A stretch of 11,930 nucleotides of DNA. It comes from Clostridia bacterium (GTDB taxonomy: Bacteria > Bacillota > Clostridia > Christensenellales > Pumilibacteraceae). A program made the translations under genes and the position numbers. Where the stretch lies: positions 1-11,930 of the forward strand of contig JAFTMM010000023.1 of NCBI GenBank assembly GCA_017452405.1, written 5' to 3'. Shown here piece by piece: positions 1-7,044 of the stretch (positions are counted from its first letter, which is position 1; every line of letters begins with the position of its first letter). The notes below the pieces were generated by a model. The model made no database searches. It saw only the letters and a list, made by a program, of their open reading frames with translations, and was not told the DNA's origin.

Positions 1-526
1 TGCCTCTTCCCGACTCACCGCTTTCATAGAAGCCTTTAAGAGTGGGGTTAACTTCGAAACCGGCATTTTCAAGACCTTCGTAAAGATCCACGATGTCTAC
101 GCCCGAACGCGCAGAAGATCCCGATCCGCCATAAACGAGGTTAACGGAGTTCTTACCGAATACGCTTATCTTCGCACCCTCGCCGAGAGGAAGAGCGTTG
201 CCTTCGTTTTTAAGCAAGATATTTCCTTCCGAAGCGATTTCTTCATTGAGCGCGTTTGCTTCTTTCAGAGCGTCGTCCTTCGTTTTGATTTCACCGGAAG
301 TCTGGTGCTGATTAAACTCAGCGTTTTCTACTGTATAATACTGATACTTCGAAGCGTCGCCGGACACTACCGTACTCTTTTCTCCGCCGAATACCGACGA
401 AATCGTGCTGTAAAGGAAAGCGTTCTGCGTTGCTACGAGAGATACTGTGAGCAAGAAAATTAATACGACCACGGTCGTTATAAGCCAACCGCGCGCGCCT
501 TTCCATATTTTCTTTATGATATTCAT
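1..526 (-). CDS. GH3 glycoside hydrolase, reversed domain order (N-terminal part; truncated by window edge)
   Basis: About 175 codons are present and the gene continues beyond base 1. It starts at ATG 526, with AAGGAGG seven bases upstream; the stop codon of the preceding lipoprotein gene overlaps this SD, so the two are tightly coupled. Residues ~12-33 form one hydrophobic segment after a basic N-terminus (signal peptide or membrane anchor). Residues ~85-175 match the start of the GH3 C-terminal alpha/beta domain: a run like ALNEEIASEGNILLKNEG, then ISVFGKNSVN and a Gly/Ser-rich loop. The region closely parallels residues ~60-155 of the complete GH3 protein at 2768-6877, so this is a paralogue that also begins with the C-domain (reversed order). 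Expected role: exo-acting beta-glycosidase (beta-glucosidase, beta-xylosidase or similar) outside the membrane. Catalytic residues lie outside the window, so activity cannot be judged. Confidence 0.85.
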   Translation of the reverse strand, partial: MNIIKKIWKGARGWLITTVVVLIFLLTVSLVATQNAFLYSTISSVFGGEKSTVVSGDASKYQYYTVENAEFNQHQTSGEIKTKDDALKEANALNEEIASEGNILLKNEGNALPLGEGAKISVFGKNSVNLVYGGSGSSARSGVDIVDLYEGLENAGFEVNPTLKGFYESGESGRG

Positions 527-538
527 TCCTCATCCTCC

Positions 539-2659
539 TTACGCTTGCGTATAAGCTGCGAGATTGTAGAGCGCAGGACGCCACGAGAGCGTAGCTCCGC
601 CCAAGTTCTCAAACTCAATAGCGTCAATCGCAGGGTTGTAAGATCCGCCGACGTTATTGCTATTGCTGTAAAGCTGAATTTCAACGACGTTAGCGCCTTC
701 TACAAGGTTCACCTTGCCAAACGCATACTTCTTGAATTCTACCAATTTGCCCGAGCTGTTATCAATCGCAATAGAACCGTAAGCAACGTCTACGCCGTTT
801 ACGCGTACTGCAAACTCGTTAGGCTCAATAGAGAACGAAGCTGCTACTTCGGAGTCAAGGAATGCGGAGATATCTGCGCCGGTTACGGCTCTATCCGATT
901 CAAACTCGAAGGTAAGAAGCATAGGACCGTAAGTATAAGGAAGATAATATCCACCTGCTACCGTCTCGCAATCTTTACCGTTCTTGCTTCTGCTTGCCTT
1001 AACTTCAGGCGTAGAGTCGATAAGTCCACCCTCCTGAGCAGAACCGGAATATCCCGAACCTACCATACCTCTAAGGTCGATATATTCAGCCTCGAAGCGA
1101 GTTACGCCGGAAACTACTGCGTCTTCGATATGTACGGTGAAGGTAGCTTTCTTGGATGAGAAGCCTTCAGCCGACGCCATAACTTCGATTGCTACCTGCT
1201 TATACGACTTGGTAGGAGCGCCCGTTACGACGCCGGTATCGGGATCGATAACGAGTCCATCGGGAGCAGATACAAATTCGTATTTAATAGCAGAAGTATC
1301 GCTTTCGTAGCCGGCAGGTTTAGACGCTTTACCTAAATCAAGGTTACATTGCTGTCCAACGAAAAGATCGTTTGCGGAATCTTCATAGTATTTTTCATTC
1401 TCATAAACGAGAGTAGCAACTACCTTAATGGAATATTCCTTAGATACGTCCTCACAGCCGTCTGCCTTGGCGGTAATAGTGAAGTTAAACTGACCTACGT
1501 CGGTAGTTTTACCTACGAGCGCGCCGTTCTCGTAAAGGGATAATCCCTTGGGAAGCTCGCCTTCGGTCACGAAGAACGTCGTTGTCTGACGGTTAGTCGT
1601 ACTTGCCTCAACTGCGTTGGGAACGTATACGTACTTGCTCGTTTCAACGTCGGCAAACGACTCTGTCTTAAGAGTCAACGTTCCCTCTTCCGCAACCGAG
1701 GGGAAGGAAGCGTTTACTTTGATTTTAAACTCGGCTGTTGCCGCGGTATAACCCGTTACGCCTGCTCTTATACTGAACGTAGCGTTAGTAGCTTCCGTGG
1801 GGGTGCCGGAAATAAGTCCTTCTCTTGAAAGAGATAAGCCTGCCGGAAGTTTGGAACCTGCCGGAAGAGTATATACAACGTTCGGAACTGCGGTCGAATC
1901 AACAGCGCTTACAGCTGTTGCAACGTTTGCGGTATAGAACGTACCAGCCGTTGCTTTGGGAAGCGCGCCTGTATCGTATACGAGCCAAGGCTTTGCCGCT
2001 TTAAGCAGAACGTCAGCCGTTACGGGAGCGCAGTCTTTTGCCGAAGCGGTAATTTTCAAATTATGTTCGCCATTAGAAGCGACGGTGCCGGAAAGTATTC
2101 CGTCCGAAGAGAGATTTACTCCCTCAGGTAGCGGATCGCTGTCCTCTGCAAGCGCGTAAGTTACGCCGTTAATTACCGAGCCGGACTCGGTCGTTGCGAT
2201 AGCAACGCTCTTTTCAAAATCCGCGCCGGTTACTACTTTGACTTCCTGCGATTCGTAAGCGAGAGCGCCTTCCTGAATTTTTACGTTGAAGGATGCTTCC
2301 GCGCTTTTTTCACCCAAAGTTGCGATTACCGAGAAAGCAAAGTCACCTTTTTCGGTGGGGATACCTTCAATAAAGCCGTCGGCGTCCATTACAAGACCTG
2401 CAGGAAGTACGGAGCCTTCCTTTAAGGCGTATGCAATAACGTCGTCGGGGTTCTCGGTCTTAGCAGTACCGACGAACGCCATATAATCTTCTCCTACTTT
2501 TCCTTCTATAATGGTAGTGCTAATTGCGCTTCCGTCTGCACCTACGCCATAGGTAAGACTACCGCAACCTGTAAACGTGAAAAGCGGGAAAATCATAACA
2601 AAACATAAGATTAAAACCATTAAAAACGTAGGCTTTGATTTTATGAAAGTTTTTTTCAT
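539..2659 (-). CDS. Surface lipoprotein with five Ig-like (He_PIG-type) repeats and a C-terminal CBM6/35-like domain
   Basis: A 706-aa product read from ATG 2659, which has AAGGAG five bases upstream. A 20-codon in-frame extension to 2719 is rejected because it would translate the hairpin at 2683-2723. Residues 1-31 are a signal peptide ending in FTGC, so Cys32 is the probable lipidated residue. Five degenerate repeats follow (roughly 55-128, 136-220, 227-315, 343-413, 416-511), each with a core like LPAGLSLSREGLISGTPTE, characteristic of putative Ig (He_PIG) domains. Residues ~520-685 begin FEAEYIDLRG and end AIDAIEFENL, the pattern of CBM6/CBM35 beta-sandwich modules, suggesting glycan binding. 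No catalytic domain is visible. The gene lies between two GH3 genes, 108 nt after the first and 12 nt before the second. It probably binds polysaccharide at the cell surface near these enzymes; the ligand is unknown. Confidence 0.8.
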   Translation of the reverse strand: MKKTFIKSKPTFLMVLILCFVMIFPLFTFTGCGSLTYGVGADGSAISTTIIEGKVGEDYMAFVGTAKTENPDDVIAYALKEGSVLPAGLVMDADGFIEGIPTEKGDFAFSVIATLGEKSAEASFNVKIQEGALAYESQEVKVVTGADFEKSVAIATTESGSVINGVTYALAEDSDPLPEGVNLSSDGILSGTVASNGEHNLKITASAKDCAPVTADVLLKAAKPWLVYDTGALPKATAGTFYTANVATAVSAVDSTAVPNVVYTLPAGSKLPAGLSLSREGLISGTPTEATNATFSIRAGVTGYTAATAEFKIKVNASFPSVAEEGTLTLKTESFADVETSKYVYVPNAVEASTTNRQTTTFFVTEGELPKGLSLYENGALVGKTTDVGQFNFTITAKADGCEDVSKEYSIKVVATLVYENEKYYEDSANDLFVGQQCNLDLGKASKPAGYESDTSAIKYEFVSAPDGLVIDPDTGVVTGAPTKSYKQVAIEVMASAEGFSSKKATFTVHIEDAVVSGVTRFEAEYIDLRGMVGSGYSGSAQEGGLIDSTPEVKASRSKNGKDCETVAGGYYLPYTYGPMLLTFEFESDRAVTGADISAFLDSEVAASFSIEPNEFAVRVNGVDVAYGSIAIDNSSGKLVEFKKYAFGKVNLVEGANVVEIQLYSNSNNVGGSYNPAIDAIEFENLGGATLSWRPALYNLAAYTQA

Positions 2660-2682
2660 ATTTTCTCCTTGATTAAAGAAAC

Positions 2683-2723
2683 CATAATGGGCGATATGGA
2701 CTTCCATCCACTCGCCCATTATG
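2683..2723 (-). terminator. Hairpin between GH3 and lipoprotein genes (terminator or attenuator-like)
   Basis: Perfect 11-bp inverted repeat CATAATGGGCG / CGCCCATTATG with a 19-nt loop that can itself pair ATGG/CCAT. On the coding (minus) strand it is followed by GGTTTCTTT, a weak U-rich tract. It sits in the 108-nt gap between two genes that look co-transcribed. It may be a partial terminator that lowers expression of the downstream lipoprotein, or an RNA-stability or processing hairpin. The loose tail makes complete termination doubtful. Confidence 0.5.
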
Positions 2724-2767
2724 TTCTTTGTTTATTACACTTAGTGATCTAAATCACGCGGTCGTAA

Positions 2768-5700
2768 TTAGTTCTCTCTTTTCTTAAGAGCGAAGAATGC
2801 AACGCCTGCTACTGCAAGAGCGCCGAATACGATTGCAAGAGTTCCGCCGATATTGCCGGAGCATGCGTCTTTACCGTTTACACCGTCTTTACCGTCTTCA
2901 CCGTCAGCACCAGGAGCGCCTGCAGGTCCCTTAAGATCTTCGAGAGCTACGAGGTTCTTCCATTCGGTTTCACCTTCATAACGCCACTGAATGTGAGTTG
3001 CGCTCTTCTGAATCTCAATTTCTCTACCGTCTGCACCGGGAGCACCAGTAGCGCCGGTTTCACCCTTGTCACCCTTGTCACCCTTGTCACCCTTAGGTCC
3101 CTGGGATCCGGTTCCGCCGGAGCCGCCGCCTACGCCACCGTTGTTGTTAACCCAATCAATGATGTCGTAAGAGGTCGTTTCCTTAACTACAACCGTGAAG
3201 GAAGAGATAGCCTTGTTTGCGTTCTTGAGGATTACCCACTTATCCTGTTCGAAGTTAGCTTCAGTGCCCGTTCCGTTTGCGGTTACGCAGATCTGGAGAG
3301 CATAAGAGCCTGCTGCGAACTCGGGATCAACGGTACCGGAGAGTACGCCGGTCTCGGGATCGAGGGTAAGACCTTCAGGCATAGTGCCGAGGTAGAGTCT
3401 GTACTGAACGTCTGCAAGGTCAGCGTCACCAAGGTCGATTTCGAAAGGAAGTCCCTTCAAAGCAGTAACGGTTTTGTTAGCTACGTCGTAACCGCTGATG
3501 TTGTAACCAAGCTTCTTGGTTGCTTCGTCACTGCTGTAGAGGAAGTCGAATGCATAACCGTTCATGGTTGCGTTCGTGTTGATGAGACAGTAAGCCTGAC
3601 GCTTCACGCAATCGTAAAGTGCCTGCTTATGCGAATCGGTAAGGCATTCTGCGCCGTATACTGCGTTGTTCTTAGTCATACCGAATACGGTAGCGAAGTC
3701 GTAGGTTACGCCGTTAGAGGTCTGACGACGAAGGTCAAGACCGATGTCGCCACCTGCGCGGATCATCTGGTTAGCGTTCATACCGCCGTTCTTGGACTGG
3801 AATGCGTCGGTAGTGAACTGACCGATTACGCCCCACTCGCCACGTACGAGACCGTTCATAAGACCGTAGCATGCGCCTGCCCATTCGAAGCCGAAACGGT
3901 TGAAGGAGGTCATGAACGCTGCAGGAGTAACTGCGTCGCCAGAGGTCTTGATCTTATTAACTGCCTTAGCAGCCCACTCGAAGGGACGAGTGTAGATCTG
4001 ACGGGTAGTCTGTTCGTCTGCCCATACGGACATGTTGTTGTTCTCACGAGCAGTTTCCATGTCGTTGAGAGCGAAGTGCTTCATGTAGCAGATAAGGCCG
4101 TTTTCGCCTGCGCCTACTACAACGCCGGAAGCCATCTTGCCAGAGAGCGTAGCGTCTTCGGAGTAGTACTCGAAGTTACGTCCGCCGAACTGAGATCTGT
4201 GCATGTTAACGCCGGGAGCGTACCAACCGGAGGAGTGGTTCCAAAGAGCAACCTGACCGGTGTGCCAACCCTGAAGGTAAGCGATTTCTTTGTTCCAAGT
4301 TCCTGCAACAACGGTTTCGGGAGCGAAGTTACCCTTAATGGAGGAACCTCCGTTCATTTCTGCTTTCCTAGGAGCGCCGAAGGAGTTGCTGATACCCTGA
4401 GGTCCGTCGTGGTGGATCTGAGAGATGATACCGAATGCGGTAGCGGTAGGAAGAGCCTTGAACTGGCTGAATGCGCCGTTGATGGACTGTGCAGCCTGCT
4501 CTACGGTGAACTGAGCTACGAAATCGTCGAAGATTTCATCATCCATTGCCTTACCTACGAGGTCTTTAAGCTGAATGGGAGCGGAACCGGGTTCGGTGTA
4601 AGCAGCTTCAGTTCTGAACTTATAAGTTGCTTTCTTAGCGCCTTCTTCTTCACCGGTCGCGGTGTAGTACCACTTGTTTGCGCCTTCTACGCTATCATAC
4701 GAAGTTCTGAATACTGCGTTATCAAGGTTCCAATCGTCGTTGTCGTGATCGAAAGGCATGAGGAGTTTAGCAAGCCATGCTTCGTCTTTAACGAGCTCAG
4801 CGTCCGTTTTTCTGAGATATTTAGGGGTGTTAGACCAGTCTGCGGGAACGGGCTTAACTGCGGTGGGTCCGGTACCGGAGGTCCAGTCAGCAGCAGAGTA
4901 GTTCTTGCCGTAGATGAATCTGTACTGTGCCGACCAGAAAGGATCGAGCACGGTGTTGTCTGCTTCAACTTCGAACCAGTAAGGAGACTGAGGGAAGGTG
5001 CCTGCAAAGTCTGCACGGCTCATTACCTTGCCTTCCATTTCTGCGTTCATTTCTTCGAAGTGAGTCTTAACGTCCTTGCCGGAATCGGGGTCCTTATCGA
5101 AGTTGATAGCTTCTGCAAGGGTCCAAGTCTGCTTGGTCTTGTCTTCGGTAGAAGCGGTAGCCCAACCGTGAGCGTCCTTGCTTACGTAGAAGTTGTATGC
5201 GCCTGCGTCAAGTTCCCAAACTTTCTTGCCGTTATCGTTAGCGTCGTAAACGTCGAAGGAAGCCATTTCGAAAGCCTTAACGGTAAGAGTTACGGTATCG
5301 GTCTCACCGGGCTCAAGGAGCTTGGTCTTAGCGAAGTCACCAAGGGTAACCTTGGACTTTTCAATACCACCCTTGGTGTAAGGTGCTTCGTAGTAAAGCT
5401 CTACAACGTCCTTACCTGCAACGTCACCGGTGTTTTTAACGGTTACGTTAACAGTGTAAGTGTGGTTCTTATATTCTGCATCGTTAGTTACGTTGATTTC
5501 GCCAACAGTCCACTCGAAGGTGGTGTAGGAAAGACCGTAACCGAAAGGATATACTACTTCGTCTTCGTATACGAATCCGTCGTAGTTATCAGCTGCAGCT
5601 TCAGCAGCTGCGGTCTCGTAGTACTGATAACCTACGTAGATACCTTCTTCGTAGTCAGCGCCAAAGTAACCGTGGTCGGTCGTGTAACCGGTACCGTCGG

Positions 5701-6877
5701 AAAGCATACCGGTGAATACTTCGAGTTCGCCTTCACCGTTAACCATAGTGTACTGGTTACCGAGGTCGGAAGTGACGCTAAGTCCGCTACCTACGCGGTG
5801 ACCGGAGTTGTTAGCAAACGAAGGGGTCTTGGTGAAGTCTGCTGCAAGGGTGTCAACAGTTCTACCGGAGGGATTGATTTCACCTGCAATGATCTTTGCA
5901 AGGGAGTCGAAACCGTTCATACCGGAACCTGCTGCCCAGATTACAGACTTAACGCCTTCGTCTTCAGCGAGAGGTTTAACTTCGAATGCGGAAAGGCTGT
6001 TAAGAACTATGATAACGTTTTTGAATTCAGCCTTAACTGCTTCGATAAGAGCTTCCTCGTTGTCGTCAAGCTCAAGGTAGTGCTCGAACGGGTCGGATTC
6101 TCTACCTGCGCCTGCAAGAGGAGTCCAATCGCCGTTTCCTGCTACTTCCTTATCGATTTCTTCACGGTTGGGAGTACCCTCGGTGCTCTTGTCGGTAGTT
6201 CCCTGCTCGTCTGCGAAGGACGACATAGGAAGGTCTGCACCTTCACCACCGATACGAGAGAACACGATAACTGCTGCGTCGTCGTAATCGCCGTACGAAT
6301 CCTTAACGTCCTCGGTGTACTTATCCTGAGACGTTTCACCGGTGTACCAGAACGTAGCCTGAGCGTTACTCATCGACGTACCGCTTCTAACGGGACCGGA
6401 CGCGTTGTTATCTTTATAGAAATCAACGAGCGTAGGGTTAACGTCGAAGCCTTCGTTCTCGAGTGCGTCGATAATGGTTACGTCTACCGCGCTACCGCCG
6501 GACGAACCGGAACCGGAATATACGGGGTTAACCGAGTTCTTACCGAATACGCTTATGCTGGAGCCAGCACTAAGCGGAAGGCTGGGAGCCGTAACAGTGG
6601 TAGGTCTCCAACCACTCGTCGTGTAGGAATATGTATCGTTCTTGAGAAGAACGTATCCCTCACCTGCGATTTCTTTGTTGAATTCGCGCTGCGCGTCTAA
6701 GGCTTCCTGGGCACTTTCGTAATCGGTAGTATAGACTACGCCAGTCCAGCCGGTCTTAGCCGCTGATGCACTGAAAGTGTCTGCATTGATAGCAAAGCAC
6801 ATAATAAGAGCAACTACCATGCAAACAGCAACGGAAATCATCTTAGAAAAGCGACTTCCAAACAATGCTTTTTTCAT
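2768..6877 (-). CDS. Secreted, membrane-anchored GH3 glycosidase with reversed domain order and collagen-like stalk
   Basis: A 1369-aa product from ATG 6877 with TAAGGAGG upstream. Residues 1-40 are a signal peptide ending ASAA. Domain order is inverted relative to most GH3 enzymes: C-domain (~60-345), Fn3-like domain (~440-545), a ~230-aa intervening region, TIM barrel (~780-1108), one He_PIG-like repeat (~1140-1232), Gly-X-Y stretches (1257-1284 and 1317-1337) flanking an IQWRYEGETEW module, and a TM helix (~1344-1363) ending KKREN. Barrel motifs: HHDGPQGIS (824-830), GRNFEYYSED (899-908), KHFALND (933-939), and RGEWGVIGQFTTDAF, whose Asp1024 is the probable nucleophile. SRIGGEGAD (207-215) in the C-domain suggests Glu212 as acid/base. 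Reversed order is known from beta-glucosidases of Ruminococcus albus and Butyrivibrio fibrisolvens, which are shorter. Likely a cell-surface exo-beta-glycosidase; substrate not predictable. It is first gene of the operon continuing to base 1. Confidence 0.92.
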   Translation of the reverse strand: MKKALFGSRFSKMISVAVCMVVALIMCFAINADTFSASAAKTGWTGVVYTTDYESAQEALDAQREFNKEIAGEGYVLLKNDTYSYTTSGWRPTTVTAPSLPLSAGSSISVFGKNSVNPVYSGSGSSGGSAVDVTIIDALENEGFDVNPTLVDFYKDNNASGPVRSGTSMSNAQATFWYTGETSQDKYTEDVKDSYGDYDDAAVIVFSRIGGEGADLPMSSFADEQGTTDKSTEGTPNREEIDKEVAGNGDWTPLAGAGRESDPFEHYLELDDNEEALIEAVKAEFKNVIIVLNSLSAFEVKPLAEDEGVKSVIWAAGSGMNGFDSLAKIIAGEINPSGRTVDTLAADFTKTPSFANNSGHRVGSGLSVTSDLGNQYTMVNGEGELEVFTGMLSDGTGYTTDHGYFGADYEEGIYVGYQYYETAAAEAAADNYDGFVYEDEVVYPFGYGLSYTTFEWTVGEINVTNDAEYKNHTYTVNVTVKNTGDVAGKDVVELYYEAPYTKGGIEKSKVTLGDFAKTKLLEPGETDTVTLTVKAFEMASFDVYDANDNGKKVWELDAGAYNFYVSKDAHGWATASTEDKTKQTWTLAEAINFDKDPDSGKDVKTHFEEMNAEMEGKVMSRADFAGTFPQSPYWFEVEADNTVLDPFWSAQYRFIYGKNYSAADWTSGTGPTAVKPVPADWSNTPKYLRKTDAELVKDEAWLAKLLMPFDHDNDDWNLDNAVFRTSYDSVEGANKWYYTATGEEEGAKKATYKFRTEAAYTEPGSAPIQLKDLVGKAMDDEIFDDFVAQFTVEQAAQSINGAFSQFKALPTATAFGIISQIHHDGPQGISNSFGAPRKAEMNGGSSIKGNFAPETVVAGTWNKEIAYLQGWHTGQVALWNHSSGWYAPGVNMHRSQFGGRNFEYYSEDATLSGKMASGVVVGAGENGLICYMKHFALNDMETARENNNMSVWADEQTTRQIYTRPFEWAAKAVNKIKTSGDAVTPAAFMTSFNRFGFEWAGACYGLMNGLVRGEWGVIGQFTTDAFQSKNGGMNANQMIRAGGDIGLDLRRQTSNGVTYDFATVFGMTKNNAVYGAECLTDSHKQALYDCVKRQAYCLINTNATMNGYAFDFLYSSDEATKKLGYNISGYDVANKTVTALKGLPFEIDLGDADLADVQYRLYLGTMPEGLTLDPETGVLSGTVDPEFAAGSYALQICVTANGTGTEANFEQDKWVILKNANKAISSFTVVVKETTSYDIIDWVNNNGGVGGGSGGTGSQGPKGDKGDKGDKGETGATGAPGADGREIEIQKSATHIQWRYEGETEWKNLVALEDLKGPAGAPGADGEDGKDGVNGKDACSGNIGGTLAIVFGALAVAGVAFFALKKREN
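3058..3095 (-). repeat. 9-bp tandem repeat encoding Gly-Asp-Lys in the collagen-like stalk
   Basis: The plus strand shows CACCCTTGT three times in a row, followed by a partial fourth copy. Read on the coding strand these give consecutive Gly-Asp-Lys triplets, part of the longer Gly-X-Y stretch. Near-identical codons are used in each copy, so the array is a candidate for in-frame slippage that would lengthen or shorten the stalk without breaking the gene. Confidence 0.85.
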
Positions 6878-6900
6878 TTTCTATCCTCCTTAGAATAAAA

Positions 6901-6928
6901 TTACCGCTACCTCTTAGGGTAACGGTAA
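6901..6928 (-). terminator. Intrinsic terminator of the regulator/kinase operon
   Basis: TTACCG / CGGTAA outer stem and TACC/GGTA inner stem with one mismatch, followed on the minus strand by TTTTATT. It lies 117 nt downstream of the histidine kinase stop codon, so it can end the regulator/kinase transcript. It also lies directly before the GH3 ribosome binding site. The predicted start point of the GH3 promoter falls inside it, so only read-through transcripts would carry the complete hairpin. Confidence 0.65.
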
Positions 6929-6929
6929 C

Positions 6930-6957
6930 ATTATAATGGACTAGAAATTTTATTCAA
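6930..6957 (-). promoter_or_regulatory. Promoter of the GH3/lipoprotein/GH3 operon
   Basis: On the minus strand: TTGAAT (6957-6952), a 16-bp spacer, and a perfect TATAAT (6935-6930). Transcription would start near 6923, giving a ~45-nt leader containing TAAGGAGG. The -35 element matches consensus at four of six positions and the spacer is one base short, consistent with a promoter that needs activation by the motifs just upstream. Confidence 0.65.
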
Positions 6958-6967
6958 TAGGTTTGCC

Positions 6968-6997
6968 GAAAACTGCATTTAATTTGGTGAAACCTGC
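6968..6997 (-). promoter_or_regulatory. Pair of direct repeats upstream of the GH3 promoter, probable LytTR-regulator operator
   Basis: Minus strand GCAGGTTTC (6997-6989) and GCAGTTTTC (6976-6968) are exactly 21 bp apart. The second ends 10 bases before the -35 element. Both share the GCARRTTTC core of the array upstream of the response regulator gene (9101-9232). Two ~9-bp direct repeats with 12-13 bp between them is the known geometry of LytTR-domain binding sites (AgrA, VirR, ComE types). Assignment to the regulator at 8334-9062 is inferred from motif identity and proximity. Confidence 0.6.
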
Positions 6998-7044
6998 ACA
7001 TCTTTTTGCATAAATTGTCGTTTTAATCTTCTAACTTGGTCAAT

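Noticed and set aside
545..1159. A 204-codon plus-strand open frame opposite the lipoprotein gene
   Set aside because: No recognisable domain or SD, and it lies fully within the well-supported CBM-like region on the other strand.
2660..2719. Upstream start for the lipoprotein adding 20 residues
   Set aside because: It would translate the 2683-2723 hairpin and lacks an SD, while the internal ATG at 2659 has AAGGAG and begins a proper lipoprotein signal peptide.
2768..2860. LPXTG sortase signal at the end of the GH3 enzyme
   Set aside because: The C-terminus has a TM helix and basic tail but no LPXTG or close variant before it.
2993..6700. A 1235-codon open frame on the plus strand opposite the GH3 gene
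   Set aside because: It is a shadow: the minus-strand frame has a signal peptide, GH3 motifs, a TM helix and an SD, while the plus-strand translation is Val/Cys-rich and matches no domain. Strong codon bias in the real gene keeps the opposite frame open.
6878..7044. Catabolite-repression (cre) site at the GH3 promoter
   Set aside because: No sequence close to the TGNAANCGNWNNCA pattern is present; the repeats there are direct, not palindromic.
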